In this document: positions 48,665-57,765 of the stretch, one piece after another | Numbering within the stretch: the first letter of the stretch is position 1 | Layout of the letters: the number at the start of each line of letters is the position of its first letter | Assembly (NCBI RefSeq): GCF_900250075.1 | Contig: NZ_LT977070.1 | Coordinates: forward strand, 2,302,734-2,366,733 | DNA: 64,000 nt | DNA from: Cupriavidus taiwanensis | GTDB taxonomy: Bacteria > Pseudomonadota > Gammaproteobacteria > Burkholderiales > Burkholderiaceae | Direction: 5' to 3' | Made by a program: the position numbers and the translations under genes | Notes under the pieces: generated by a model | Told to the model about the DNA's origin: nothing | Database searches by the model: none | Seen by the model: the letters and a program-made list of their open reading frames with translations, nothing else

Positions 48665-49639
48665 ATGAAAGCCGTACTTTGCAAAGCCTGGGGTCCGCCC
48701 GATTCGCTGACCCTCGAAACCCTGCCCGACCTGGTGCCCGGCAAGGGCGAAGTGGTCATCGACGTCAAGGCGGCCGCGGTCAACTTCCCGGATGTGCTGA
48801 TCATCCAGAACAAGTACCAGGCCAAGCCCGAGCTGCCGTTCACCCCGGGTTCGGAACTCGCCGGCGTGGTCAACGCGGTGGGCGAAGGCGTCACCCACGT
48901 CAAGCCCGGCGACAAGGTCATCGCCTACCTGGGCAATGGCGCTTTCGCCAGCCAGGCCAGGGCGCCGGCGGCGTCGGTGGTGCCGATGCCGCCCGGCATC
49001 GACTTCGAGACCGCGGCCGCCTTCACGCTGACCTACGGCACCTCGCACCACGCGGTAATCGACCGCGGCGAGCTCAAGGCCGGCCAGACCATGCTGGTGC
49101 TGGGCGCGGCCGGCGGCGTGGGCCTCGCGGCAATCGAGATCGGCAAGGCCATCGGTGCGCGCGTGATCGCGGCGGCGTCGACCGACGAAAAGCTGGAGGT
49201 GTGCAAGCAGCATGGCGCCGACGCCTTGATCAACTACAGCACCGAAGACCTGCGCGAGCGCATCAAGGCGCTGACCGACGGCAAGGGTCCGGACGTGATC
49301 TACGACCCGGTCGGCGGCATCTATGCCGAGCCGGCGTTCCGCTCGATCGGCTGGCGCGGCCGCTACCTGGTGGTGGGCTTCGCCAACGGCGAGATCCCCA
49401 GGCTGCCGCTGAACCTGGCGCTGCTCAAGGGCGCGTCGCTGGTAGGCGTGTTCTGGGGCGATTTCGTGCGGCGCGAGCCCAAGGCCAACCAGGCCAATAT
49501 GGCGCAGATGCTGGGCTGGATGAAGGAAGGCAAGATCCGCCCGCATATCTCGGCGCGCTATCCGCTGAAGCAGGCCGCACAGGCGCTCAAGGACATGGAG
49601 GCGCGCAAGGTCACGGGCAAGATCGTGATCGTGCCTTGA
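48665..49639 (+). CDS. NADPH:quinone oxidoreductase family protein
   Basis: A 324-residue medium-chain dehydrogenase/reductase of the quinone oxidoreductase group. It shows PDSLTLETLPDLVPGKGEVV at the N-terminus and FTPGSELAGVVNAVGEGV in the catalytic domain, then the NADP-binding VLGAAGGVGLAAIEIGKA. It lacks the structural-zinc cysteines and catalytic Cys of zinc alcohol dehydrogenases, so a two-electron quinone or enone reductase activity is expected. GGAG sits before the ATG. It is divergent from surE and appears monocistronic. Confidence 0.93.
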   Translation: MKAVLCKAWGPPDSLTLETLPDLVPGKGEVVIDVKAAAVNFPDVLIIQNKYQAKPELPFTPGSELAGVVNAVGEGVTHVKPGDKVIAYLGNGAFASQARAPAASVVPMPPGIDFETAAAFTLTYGTSHHAVIDRGELKAGQTMLVLGAAGGVGLAAIEIGKAIGARVIAAASTDEKLEVCKQHGADALINYSTEDLRERIKALTDGKGPDVIYDPVGGIYAEPAFRSIGWRGRYLVVGFANGEIPRLPLNLALLKGASLVGVFWGDFVRREPKANQANMAQMLGWMKEGKIRPHISARYPLKQAAQALKDMEARKVTGKIVIVP

Positions 49640-49707
49640 CGGCCGGGCCTCGACGCGTCGGCTGACGCGCCGGGACCACGACATCCCCTTGGCCACTTGG
49701 GTACTCC

Positions 49708-49727
49708 CTCTCCCGCGTGCGGGAGAG
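49708..49727. repeat. REP-like palindrome
   Basis: CTCTCCCGC-gt-GCGGGAGAG, a 9-bp stem with a 2-base loop between convergent genes. The CTCTCCCGCGTGCGGGAGAG type of sequence is a common interspersed palindrome in beta- and gammaproteobacteria. It may serve as a weak terminator for both sides; only one copy was noticed in the window. Confidence 0.6.
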
Positions 49728-49755
49728 TGGAGCAAACCCCGCGGCAAGGCCTACT

Positions 49756-50547
49756 TCACAGCTTCTCCGTCTCCCCGCTCTGCGGCTGCCACTTCATCAG
49801 CCGCTTCTCGCCGATGCCGACCATCCAGTCCAGCACCAGCGCAAACGCGGTCAGCACCACGATGCCGGCAAACACGGTATTGATATCGAAGGTGCCCTCG
49901 GCCTGCAGGATCAGATAACCCACGCCGCGCGCCGAGCCCAGGTATTCGCCCACCACCGCGCCGACGAAGGCCAGGCCCACCGAGGTATGCAGCGACGAGA
50001 ACACCCAGCTGGTCGCGCTCGGCAGGTAGACATGGCGCAGCAGCTGCTTCTGGCTCGCGCCCAGCATGCGCGCATTGGCCAGCACCACCGGGCTCACTTC
50101 CTTGACGCCCTGGTAAACGTTGAAGAAGACGATGAAGAACACCAGCGTCACCGCCAGCGCCACCTTCGACCAGATGCCCAGGCCGAACCAGACCGCGAAG
50201 ATCGGCGCCAGGATCACGCGCGGCATCGAGTTCATGGCCTTGACGTAGGGATCGAGGATGGCGGAGGTCAGCGGGCTCAGCGCCAGCCACAGGCCGACGC
50301 CCAGCCCCGCCACCGTGCCGATGCCGAAGGCCAGCACGGTCTCGATCAGGGTCACGCCCAGGTGCAGGTAGATATCGCGCTCGACGATAAACCAGTTCCA
50401 GATGCGTTGCGCCACCATCAGCGGCTCGCCAAAGAAAAACGCGACCTGCTGCGAGCGCGTGGCCACGTGCCACACGCCGAGGATCACCACCAGCACGAGC
50501 AGCTGCCAGACGCGCAGCATGCCCTTGGAATCAGTACGGAATGCCAT
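49756..50547 (-). CDS. ABC transporter permease (SsuC/TauC-like)
   Basis: A 263-residue permease with about six membrane segments (LLVLVVILGVWHVATRS, VLAFGIGTVAGLGVGLWLAL, VALAVTLVFFIVFFNVYQG, VFAGIVVLTAFALVLDWMV) and the EAA-type loop region NARMLGASQKQLLRHVYLPS that docks with the ATPase. It belongs to the family used for sulfonates, taurine, nitrate or pyrimidine precursors. It follows the ATPase gene by 40 bases. The substrate is not determined by sequence or neighbours. Confidence 0.92.
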   Translation of the reverse strand: MAFRTDSKGMLRVWQLLVLVVILGVWHVATRSQQVAFFFGEPLMVAQRIWNWFIVERDIYLHLGVTLIETVLAFGIGTVAGLGVGLWLALSPLTSAILDPYVKAMNSMPRVILAPIFAVWFGLGIWSKVALAVTLVFFIVFFNVYQGVKEVSPVVLANARMLGASQKQLLRHVYLPSATSWVFSSLHTSVGLAFVGAVVGEYLGSARGVGYLILQAEGTFDINTVFAGIVVLTAFALVLDWMVGIGEKRLMKWQPQSGETEKL

Positions 50548-50587
50548 CGGGATTCAGTTCTTGTTTTGAATGGGGACGCAGGGCCGG

Positions 50588-51400
50588 TCAGGCGACCTTG
50601 CGCTGCTGGGCGTAGCCCTTGAGCACTTCCTCGCGCAGCACGTCCCAGATCGCGGCGTGCAGCTCGACAAAGCGCGGGTGGTTGCGGATCTCGGCCACGT
50701 CGCGCGGGCGCGGCAGGTCGATCGCGAACTCGCCGATCGGATGCGTGCCGGGGCCGGCCGACAGCACCACCACGCGGTCGCTCATGGCAATGGCTTCGTC
50801 CAGGTCGTGGGTGATGAAGAGCACGGCCTTGCGCTTGGCGGCCCACAGCTCCAGCACTTCGTTCTCCATCAGCTGGCGGGTCTGGATGTCGAGCGCGGAG
50901 AACGGCTCGTCCATCAGGATGATGTCCGGGTCCAGCACCAGCGTCTGCGCCAGCGCCACGCGCTTGCGCATGCCGCCCGACAGCTGGTGCGGGTAGCGGT
51001 CGCCAAACCCGCCCAGGCCCACGCGGCGCAGCCATTCCTCGCCCTGCTGCACCGCCTCGGCGCGCGCGGTGCCGCGGAATTCCAGGCCGGCGACGACGTT
51101 GTCGAGCGCGCTGCGCCACGGCATCAGCGCCTCGGTCTGGAACATGTAGCCGGCGCGCCGGTTGATGCCGCGCAGCGGCTCGCCGAACACGCGCACCTCG
51201 CCGCTGGAAGGCTCCAGCAGGCCGGCGCCGACATTCAGCAGCGTCGACTTGCCGCAGCCGGTGGGACCCACCACCGATACGAATTCGCCGGGCTGGATCG
51301 ATAGCGTGACGTCCTTGACCGCGGTATAGCGCTGGCTGCGGTCATCGCGCGAGACAAAGGTACAGGTGACCTGGTCGAGTGAAAGTGCGGGAATGCTCAT
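50588..51400 (-). CDS. ABC transporter ATP-binding protein (SsuB/TauB-like)
   Basis: The 270-residue ATPase has Walker A GPTGCGKSTLLN, the Q-loop region MFQTEALMPWRSALDN, the signature LSGGMRKRVALAQTL, Walker B DIILMDEPFSALD and the H-loop ITHDLDEAIAMSDRV. It partners with the permease downstream and the binding protein upstream. The ATG at 51400 begins at the first beta strand (MSIPALSLDQVTCTFV); earlier in-frame sequence lies in the stem-loop region and is not protein-like. Confidence 0.95.
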   Translation of the reverse strand: MSIPALSLDQVTCTFVSRDDRSQRYTAVKDVTLSIQPGEFVSVVGPTGCGKSTLLNVGAGLLEPSSGEVRVFGEPLRGINRRAGYMFQTEALMPWRSALDNVVAGLEFRGTARAEAVQQGEEWLRRVGLGGFGDRYPHQLSGGMRKRVALAQTLVLDPDIILMDEPFSALDIQTRQLMENEVLELWAAKRKAVLFITHDLDEAIAMSDRVVVLSAGPGTHPIGEFAIDLPRPRDVAEIRNHPRFVELHAAIWDVLREEVLKGYAQQRKVA

Positions 51401-51484
51401 GATGAACCGTCTCAGACCCGCCGTGGCGCGAACAGCGCGGCGCGGCGAGTGATGATGGATAAGCCGTCGCTGCCGCAAAGCAAA

Positions 51485-51506
51485 GGCCCGCTGCGGGCAG
51501 CGGGCC
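51485..51506 (-). terminator. Stem-loop between binding-protein and ATPase genes
   Basis: GGCCCGCT-gcgggc-AGCGGGCC, 8-bp stem, followed on the minus strand by TTTGCTTTG, 23 bases after the binding-protein stop. It probably attenuates transcription so that the periplasmic receptor is made in excess over the ATPase and permease. Confidence 0.6.
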
Positions 51507-51528
51507 GATGGCGTCGACGGCAGGAAAA

Positions 51529-52572
51529 TTACTTGTACTTGGCGTTGGCCTTCTGCACGAAGGCGTTGGTGTAGGTCTCTTCCAGCTTGATCGACTTGCC
51601 CTTCAGTTCGGCGTCGAACTGGCCCAGCGCATTGAGCGCGGTGCGCGGGCCGTCGGCCGGCATGGTGCCGTCCGGCGAGATCGCTTCCTTGACCTTTTCC
51701 CATGCGGCCAGGTACAGCGCGCGGTCGCCCAGCAGGTAGCTTTCCGGCACGGTCTTGACGATGTCTGACGGGCCCGCCTTCTGCAGCCACTTGAGCGCGC
51801 GCACCATGGCGTTGGTGAGCGCCTGCGTGGTGTTCGGGTTCTGCTGGATAAACGCCTGCGACGCATACAGGCAACCCGACGGCATATTGCCGCCGAACAC
51901 CGCCTGGGTGTCCTTGAGCGTGCGGGTGTCCGAGGCAATGCGCACCTCGTTCTTCTGCGTCAGCATCGACACCACCGGGTCCAGGTTGGCCATGGCATCG
52001 ATCTGGCCCGAACGCATCGCCGCCACCGCGCCGGCGCTGGCGCCGACACCGATGAAGGACACGTCCGACGGCTTCAGGCCATGCTTGGCCAGCACGAAGT
52101 TGGCCATCATGTTGGTCGAAGACCCCGGCGCGGTCACGCCGATCTTCTTGCCCTTCAGGTCGGCGACCGACTTGAAGTTGGGCATGGTCTTGTTCGACAC
52201 CACCAGCACGATCTGCGGGGCGCGGCCCTGCAGCACAAACTCCTGGTAGCGCTGGCCCTTGGCCTGCAGGTTGATGGTGTGCTCGTAGGCGCCCGAGACC
52301 ACGTCGGCGCTGCCGCCCACCACCGCCTGCAGTGCCTTGGCGCCGCCGGCAAAGTCGACGATCTCGACCTCCAGCCCTTCTTCCTTGAAGTAGCCGAGGC
52401 GCTCGGCGATGGTCAGCGGCAGGTAATAGAACAGGTTCTTGCCGCCCACCGCGATGGTGACCTTGGTCTTCTCGGGCTTGCCCTGTGCCAGGGCATGGCC
52501 GAACGTGAACCAGCCGGCCAGGAACAGCGCCAGCGCGATCAGGAATTGCTTCCAGAATTTCTTGTTATACAT
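51529..52572 (-). CDS. ABC transporter periplasmic substrate-binding protein (NMT1/SsuA-like)
   Basis: A 347-residue receptor with a signal peptide (FLIALALFLAGWFTFGHALA) and the NMT1/SsuA fold: VTIAVGGKNLFYYLPLTIAE, GYFKEEGLEVEIVDFAGGAK, ALQAVVGGSADVVSGAYEHT, and KIGVTAPGSSTNMMANFVLA. It delivers a small ligand to the permease; family members bind sulfonates, taurine, nitrate or thiamine precursors. AGGAGA precedes the ATG at 52572. No sulfonate oxygenase or thiamine gene is nearby. Confidence 0.92.
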   Translation of the reverse strand: MYNKKFWKQFLIALALFLAGWFTFGHALAQGKPEKTKVTIAVGGKNLFYYLPLTIAERLGYFKEEGLEVEIVDFAGGAKALQAVVGGSADVVSGAYEHTINLQAKGQRYQEFVLQGRAPQIVLVVSNKTMPNFKSVADLKGKKIGVTAPGSSTNMMANFVLAKHGLKPSDVSFIGVGASAGAVAAMRSGQIDAMANLDPVVSMLTQKNEVRIASDTRTLKDTQAVFGGNMPSGCLYASQAFIQQNPNTTQALTNAMVRALKWLQKAGPSDIVKTVPESYLLGDRALYLAAWEKVKEAISPDGTMPADGPRTALNALGQFDAELKGKSIKLEETYTNAFVQKANAKYK

Positions 52573-52751
52573 GCGAGATCTCCTACCCGTGTGGACTGGC
52601 GCCGCGGCAGATGCGCGTGAAGGGGGGCGCGCCGCGGTGCGGCAATTTGCGATGCTACCGGACGGTGCGACGCACCGCATCGGTATCAATACCTAGCAAA
52701 CCCGCCAGCTTAGCGCCCTTACCTTTCGATCACCTTGCCGCAGCGCTGGCG

Positions 52752-53768
52752 TCATTCGGCGTGGATATCGGCGGACTTGATCACCTTGGCCCAGCGCGCC
52801 AGCTCGGCCTTCTGGTATTGCGCCAGTTGCTGCGGGTTCATGTATTTCGCCTCGGCGCCCAGTTCCTCGGCCTTCTTGCGGAAGGCCTCGGTGCGCATGA
52901 TCTTGTCGATCTCGCCGGTCAGCTTGTCGACTACCGGCTTGGGCGTGCCCGCCGGCGCGTACATCGCGAACCACGACGACACGTCGAGGTCGGGGTAGCC
53001 GGCCTCGGGCGCCGACGGCACGTCCTTCAGGCTGGGCAGCCGGGTCTTGCTGGTCACCACCAGCGGACGCAGCTTGCCGGCGGCGATATGGCCCATCAGC
53101 GGCGGCGGCGTGGTGATGGTCAGGTCCACCGAGCCGCCCAGCAGGTCGGTCATGGCCGGGCCGGTGCCCTTGTACGGCACATGCGTGATCTTGGTGCCGG
53201 CCATCTGGTTCAGCAACTCGGTCGACACGTGCTGCAGCGAGCCATTGCCCGACGAGGCGTAGTTGAGCTTGTCCGGATTCGCCTTGGCGTAGGCCACCAG
53301 TTCCTTCAGCGACTTGACCGGCAGGCTCGGGCGCACCACCAGCACCTGCGGCGCCGACAGGATATTGGCCACCGGCGCGAAGTCCTTGACCGGGTCCCAT
53401 GACAGGTTCTTCACCAGCAGCGGCGTGATCACGTGGAAGCCCGAGTACTGCAGCATCAGCGTGTAGCCGTCCGGCTTGGCCCGCGCCACCAGTTGCGCGG
53501 CGATGCTGCCGTTGCCGCCGGGACGGTTGTCCACCACCACCGGCTGGCCGAGCGCCTTGGACAGCGGCTCGGCAATCATGCGTGCGGCGAGGTCGGTGGT
53601 GCCGCCGGCCGCGGCCGATACCACCAGCGTTACCGGGCGCGCGGGATAGCCGCCCTCCTGCGCCAGTGCGGCCGGGGCGAACCATGCGGTGCCGATGGCG
53701 GCCAGCGTCGCGGCCACGGCCTTGCGCCGTGCCGGCATGGCGGGCTGGTGTTGATGGGCTTGCTTCAT
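52752..53768 (-). CDS. Bug/TctC-family tripartite tricarboxylate receptor protein
   Basis: A 338-residue exported solute receptor. Signal: AVAATLAAIGTAWFAPAALA. The mature part has PARPVTLVVSAAAGGTTDLA, VDNRPGGNGSIAAQLVARA, YASSGNGSLQHVSTELLNQM and VPYKGTGPAMTDLLGGSVDL, all typical of Bug proteins. These bind organic acids with the carboxylate against the first loop. No TctA/TctB membrane partner is beside it, a common situation in Burkholderiales. It is 51 bases downstream of the HMG-CoA-lyase-like gene and probably captures the acid that the module degrades. Confidence 0.94.
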   Translation of the reverse strand: MKQAHQHQPAMPARRKAVAATLAAIGTAWFAPAALAQEGGYPARPVTLVVSAAAGGTTDLAARMIAEPLSKALGQPVVVDNRPGGNGSIAAQLVARAKPDGYTLMLQYSGFHVITPLLVKNLSWDPVKDFAPVANILSAPQVLVVRPSLPVKSLKELVAYAKANPDKLNYASSGNGSLQHVSTELLNQMAGTKITHVPYKGTGPAMTDLLGGSVDLTITTPPPLMGHIAAGKLRPLVVTSKTRLPSLKDVPSAPEAGYPDLDVSSWFAMYAPAGTPKPVVDKLTGEIDKIMRTEAFRKKAEELGAEAKYMNPQQLAQYQKAELARWAKVIKSADIHAE

Positions 53769-53819
53769 GAGGGTCTCCGTTTGGTCTTGTGGATACGTTG
53801 TTGTGGTGCGCGTGCAGGG

Positions 53820-54791
53820 CTACGCCTGCCCGGCAAAATGCTCGGCCAGCCAGGCCGGCGCCTGGTGCGTGCGCAGGCGCGGTCCCGCGCTGAGCAGCTG
53901 GCTAGGCAGGTCGCGGCCGACCAGTTCCGGCATGCCGGCCACCACGTCGAGCAGCGCGCCGAGGTCGACACCGGTCTGCACGCCCATGCAGTCGAACATG
54001 TGGACCAGGTCTTCGGTGCTGACGTTGCCGCTGGCACCGGGCGCATAAGGGCATCCGCCCAGGCCGCCGGCGGCGGCGTCGAAGCGCGTCACGCCGGTCT
54101 GCCAGGCGGCCACGGCATTGGCCAGGCCCATGCCGCGGGTGTTGTGCAGGTGGATGGTCAGGCCGGTGGCGGGCAGCGCGGCCTGGAAGGCCTGGCACAG
54201 CGCCGCGACCTGGTTCGGATAGGCCATGCCGGTGGTGTCGCACAGCGTGATGCCGGCCGCGCCGGCGTCGGCGAAGGCACTGGCCAGCGCCATTACCTCG
54301 GCGGCATCGACTTCGCCCTCGAACGGGCAGCCGAATACCGTCGACAGCGACACGTTGACCGGCACGCCGGCCGCACCCGCCTCGGCAATCATCGCCAGCA
54401 GCTGCTGCCGCGACTGCGCGCGCGTCATGCGCAGGTTGGCGCGGTTGTGGGTCTCGCTGGCCGACATCACCAGGTTGACCTCGTCGGGCCGGCACGACAG
54501 CGCGCGCTCGAGCCCGCGCAGGTTGGGCACCAGCGCGGTGTAGCGCACGCCCGGCTGACGCCGCATGCGGTGCATCAGCGCCTCGGCATCGGCCAGCGCG
54601 GGAATGGCGCGGGCTGAGGTGAACGAGGTGGCCTCGATGCGCGCGAAGCCGCAGGCCGACAGCGCATCGACGAAGGCCACCTTGGCATCGGTCGGCACCA
54701 CCACCGGCTCGATCTGCAGGCCATCGCGCGGCGCGACTTCATTGATCTCGACGCGGGCCGGGCCGCGCAACGGGTTGGCGGCAGCGCTCAT
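53820..54791 (-). CDS. Hydroxymethylglutaryl-CoA lyase-like aldolase
   Basis: The 323-residue TIM-barrel enzyme has EINEVAPRDGLQIEP (catalytic Asp and Arg), ASETHNRANLRMTRAQ, GITLCDTTGMAYPNQV, HLHNTRGMGLANAVAA, and the loop GLGGCPYAPGASGNVSTED with the catalytic Cys. HMG-CoA lyases cut 3-hydroxy-3-methylglutaryl-CoA to acetyl-CoA and acetoacetate; relatives cut other 3-hydroxy-3-methylacyl-CoAs. Its ATG overlaps the CoA-transferase stop by 4 bases (ATGA), so the two act together: the transferase activates an acid and the lyase splits it. Confidence 0.92.
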   Translation of the reverse strand: MSAAANPLRGPARVEINEVAPRDGLQIEPVVVPTDAKVAFVDALSACGFARIEATSFTSARAIPALADAEALMHRMRRQPGVRYTALVPNLRGLERALSCRPDEVNLVMSASETHNRANLRMTRAQSRQQLLAMIAEAGAAGVPVNVSLSTVFGCPFEGEVDAAEVMALASAFADAGAAGITLCDTTGMAYPNQVAALCQAFQAALPATGLTIHLHNTRGMGLANAVAAWQTGVTRFDAAAGGLGGCPYAPGASGNVSTEDLVHMFDCMGVQTGVDLGALLDVVAGMPELVGRDLPSQLLSAGPRLRTHQAPAWLAEHFAGQA

Positions 54792-55984
54792 GCGATCACC
54801 TTGCGCGCGCGCAGGTCGGCAATGGCAGCGTCGTCGAAGCCGGCCTGCTTCAGCACCGCATCGGTATGCTCGCCCAGCGCCGGCGCGCGGTCATGGATGG
54901 CTCCTGGGCTGGCCGACAGCTTCGGCACCACCCCCGGCACTTCGACGGTCAGGCCGCCGGCCGAGGTCACCGACTCGATCACGCCGCGGGCGCGGTAGTG
55001 CGGGTCTTCGGCGATGTCCTTGACGGTATAGATGCGGCCCGACGGCACCTGCGCGTCGCGCAGCACCGCCAGCACCGACTCCACCGTCTGCGTGCGGGTC
55101 CAGTCGGCGATCGCGGCATCGATCTCGTCGACGCGCGCGACGCGGCCGTCGTTGCGCTCCAGCGCGGGATCGTCGGCCAGGTCGGCGCGGCCGATGGCAA
55201 GCATCATGCGCTTGAAGATGGCGTCGCCGTTGGCCGCCACCAGCACGTATTCGCCGCTGGCGCAGGGATAGGCGTTGGACGGCGCGATCCCCGGCAGCGC
55301 GCCGCCGGCGGGCTGGCGCACCGCGCCGAAGGCCGAGTATTCGGGCAGCAGGCTCTCGCTCAGGTTGAACAGCGACTCGTACAGCGCCACGTCGATCACC
55401 TGCCCTTCGCCGCCGCGCGCATCGCGCTGGTACAGCGCCAGCAGCACGCCCATGGCGCCATGCAGCCCGGCGATGGTGTCGCCCAGCGACAGGCCGGCGC
55501 GCACCGGCGCGCGGCCGGGCTCGCCGGTCAGGTGGCGCAGGCCGGCCATGGCCTCGGCCACCGCGGCAAAGCCGGGCTCGTCCTTCTTCGGACCGGTCTG
55601 GCCGTAGCCCGACACGCGCAGCATGATCAGGCGCGGGTTGTCGGCATGCAGCACGTCCCAGCCCAGGCGCCACTTCTCCATGGTGCCGGGGCGGAAATTC
55701 TCGATCAGCACATCGGCCTCGGCGGCCAGCTTGCGCACCAGCGCCTGCCCTTCCGGCTGGCGCAGGTCGATGCAGACCGATTCCTTGTTGCGCGACTGCG
55801 CCTCCCACCACACCGAGGTGCCTTCATGCAGCATCCGCCATTTGCGCAGCGGGTCGCCCTGCCCGGGCGGCTCCACCTTGATGATGTGGGCGCCAAAGTC
55901 AGCCAGGGTCTTGGCGGCAAAGGGGCCGGCGATGAGTTGCCCGAGTTCGAGGACGCGAATGCCCTCCAGGATCTGTTGCGCCAT
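54788..55984 (-). CDS. CaiB/BaiF family (class III) CoA-transferase
   Basis: The 398-residue enzyme has the family start GIRVLELGQLIAGPFAAKTL, GAHIIKVEPPGQGDPLRKW, NKESVCIDLRQPEGQALVRK, and IENFRPGTMEKWRLGWDVL, with the catalytic-Asp region later (AGLSLGDTIAGLHGAMGVLL). It moves CoA from a donor such as succinyl- or acetyl-CoA to a carboxylic acid. It is translationally coupled to the HMG-CoA-lyase-like gene. The acid is unknown; 3-hydroxy-3-methylglutarate or a related branched hydroxy acid fits the pair best. Confidence 0.93.
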   Translation of the reverse strand: MAQQILEGIRVLELGQLIAGPFAAKTLADFGAHIIKVEPPGQGDPLRKWRMLHEGTSVWWEAQSRNKESVCIDLRQPEGQALVRKLAAEADVLIENFRPGTMEKWRLGWDVLHADNPRLIMLRVSGYGQTGPKKDEPGFAAVAEAMAGLRHLTGEPGRAPVRAGLSLGDTIAGLHGAMGVLLALYQRDARGGEGQVIDVALYESLFNLSESLLPEYSAFGAVRQPAGGALPGIAPSNAYPCASGEYVLVAANGDAIFKRMMLAIGRADLADDPALERNDGRVARVDEIDAAIADWTRTQTVESVLAVLRDAQVPSGRIYTVKDIAEDPHYRARGVIESVTSAGGLTVEVPGVVPKLSASPGAIHDRAPALGEHTDAVLKQAGFDDAAIADLRARKVIA

Positions 55985-56161
55985 GGGTGTCTCCGTGCGT
56001 TGCGGCAGTCTTGTTGCAGTGCGGCAGCGCCCTTGACTGGCATGCCATACATTGCGTTCGGACGGAGTTTGCCCCAGCGCGGGGCCCGCCAGGAATCGGC
56101 AATCGGAGAAGCGGGCTTTCTCGGAACGCGAAAGGCTGCGTCGAGCTACCGCACGGACGCG

Positions 56162-57067
56162 CTAGAACGGCGCCCGGTCCCCGCACAGGTGGGTGATCAG
56201 CAGCCGCGCCGAGACCGTCAGGCCGGCCGGGTCGCGCAGCCCGATCAGCAGCGAGCGGCGCGCCCAGGCATCCTGCAGCGTCACCAGCGACAGCCCCATC
56301 GACTTGACGTGCGGCTCGGCCGCGATGCGCGGAAGCACGCCCACGCCCAGCCCGGCCATCACCATGCGGCACATGGCGTCGAAGCTGCGCACCTGGATGC
56401 GCAGCCGGAACGGCCGGTCCAGCCGGCTGCTCTCTTCCAGCAGGCGCGCGGCCAGCGAGGTTTCCTGCGGCAGGCTGACGAAATCGAATTCCAGCGTATC
56501 GGCGTAGCGCACCGGCCCGCGCGCGGCGAGCGGATGGTTGGGCGGGGTGATGATGACCAGCTCGTCCTGGCGGTATTCGACCGTCATCAGCCCCGCCGCC
56601 GGGGTACGGTCGGCAAAGATCCCGACGTCGGCGCGGTTCTCGACCAGCGCGGCAACGATGTCGCGGGAGTTCTGCTCTTCCAGCTCGATGCGGATGGTCG
56701 GATGGCGCTGCATGAACGAGGCCAGGTCATCGGGCAGGAACTGCGTGATCGCCGAGGTGTTGGCGCATACGCGCACCTGCCCGCGCACGCCGGAGGCATA
56801 GTCCGACATCACGCCGGCCATGCGCTCGACGTCCTGCAGGATGGTCAGCGCATGGTGGAAGCAGGCCTGGCCGGCCTCGGTCAGCTGCACGCCGGCGGCA
56901 TGGCGAAAGAACAGCGGCGCGCCGACCGCGGTCTCCAGGTCCGAAATGCGCTTGCTCGCCGCCGCCACGGCCAGGTGCGACTGGCGCGCGCCGGCCGAGA
57001 TGCTGCCCTGCCGGGCCACGGCAACGAACAAGCCAAGCGTGACGAGATCGAAGCGGGCCAGGTTCAT
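56162..57067 (-). CDS. LysR-type transcriptional regulator
   Basis: The 301-residue protein has an N-terminal winged helix-turn-helix (FVAVARQGSISAGARQSHLA, VAAASKRISDLETAVGAPLF) and a type 2 periplasmic-binding-like effector domain. LysR regulators activate nearby catabolic genes on binding an inducer. Unlike the common divergent layout it reads in the same direction as the CoA-transferase genes, 177 bases upstream of them, so that gap probably holds its operator. The inducer is likely the acid or its CoA ester (inference). Confidence 0.93.
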   Translation of the reverse strand: MNLARFDLVTLGLFVAVARQGSISAGARQSHLAVAAASKRISDLETAVGAPLFFRHAAGVQLTEAGQACFHHALTILQDVERMAGVMSDYASGVRGQVRVCANTSAITQFLPDDLASFMQRHPTIRIELEEQNSRDIVAALVENRADVGIFADRTPAAGLMTVEYRQDELVIITPPNHPLAARGPVRYADTLEFDFVSLPQETSLAARLLEESSRLDRPFRLRIQVRSFDAMCRMVMAGLGVGVLPRIAAEPHVKSMGLSLVTLQDAWARRSLLIGLRDPAGLTVSARLLITHLCGDRAPF

Positions 57068-57143
57068 GGGGCGGACACGAAATGGAGGCGGAGCGCGCCG
57101 GTGGCGGTGGCCGCGGCAGCCACGCCAGGCGGCGCGACGGCGT

Positions 57144-57758
57144 TCAGAGGTTGCGGCGGTCCATCACCGCGCGGGCGATGGTGCCGGCATCGACATACTC
57201 CAGCTCGCCGCCCACCGGCACGCCGCGCGCCAGGCGCGACACCCTGAGGCCGCGCGCCTTGAGCATCTCGCCGATGTAGTGCGCGGTGGCCTCGCCTTCG
57301 CTGGTGAAATTGGTGGCGACGATGACCTCGCCGACCGGGCCGCCCAGCTCCGGCTCGGTGGCGCGCGCCAGCAGCCGGTCCAGGTGGATCTCGCGCGGAC
57401 CGATGCCGTCCAGCGGCGAGAGCCGGCCCATCAGCACGAAATACTTGCCGCGGTAGGTCAGGGTCTGCTCGATCATGACCTGGTCGGCCGGCGTTTCCAC
57501 CACGCACAGCACCGAGGCGTCGCGGCGGTCGTCCAGGCAGGTCTCGCAGATCTCCTGCTCGGTGAAGGTATTGCAGCGCTGGCAGTGGCGGATATGGTCC
57601 GCCGCGCCGCGCAGCGCATCGCCAAGCTTGCGCGCGCCCTCGCGGTCGTGCTGCAGCAGGTGGTAGGCCATGCGCTGGGCGGACTTGGGCCCGACGCCGG
57701 GCAGCACCCGCAGCGCCTCGACCAGCGCCTGCAGCGAAGTCGGCGACGACGCTTTCAC
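57144..57758 (-). CDS. recR: Recombination mediator protein RecR
   Basis: RecR with RecFO loads RecA at gaps. The 204-residue protein has a helix-hairpin-helix ([20 protein letters not shown]), a C4 zinc finger (CQRC in [16 protein letters not shown]), and a Toprim domain ([17 protein letters not shown]). It starts 7 bases after ybaB, and the recR-ybaB-dnaX order is the conserved one. Confidence 0.98.
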   Translation of the reverse strand: MKASSPTSLQALVEALRVLPGVGPKSAQRMAYHLLQHDREGARKLGDALRGAADHIRHCQRCNTFTEQEICETCLDDRRDASVLCVVETPADQVMIEQTLTYRGKYFVLMGRLSPLDGIGPREIHLDRLLARATEPELGGPVGEVIVATNFTSEGEATAHYIGEMLKARGLRVSRLARGVPVGGELEYVDAGTIARAVMDRRNL

Positions 57759-57765
57759 AATGGCC

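Noticed and set aside
49697..49918. Small plus-strand frames overlapping the ABC permease end
   Set aside because: They overlap the palindrome and the permease gene and encode Ser/Arg/Pro-rich sequence without any motif.
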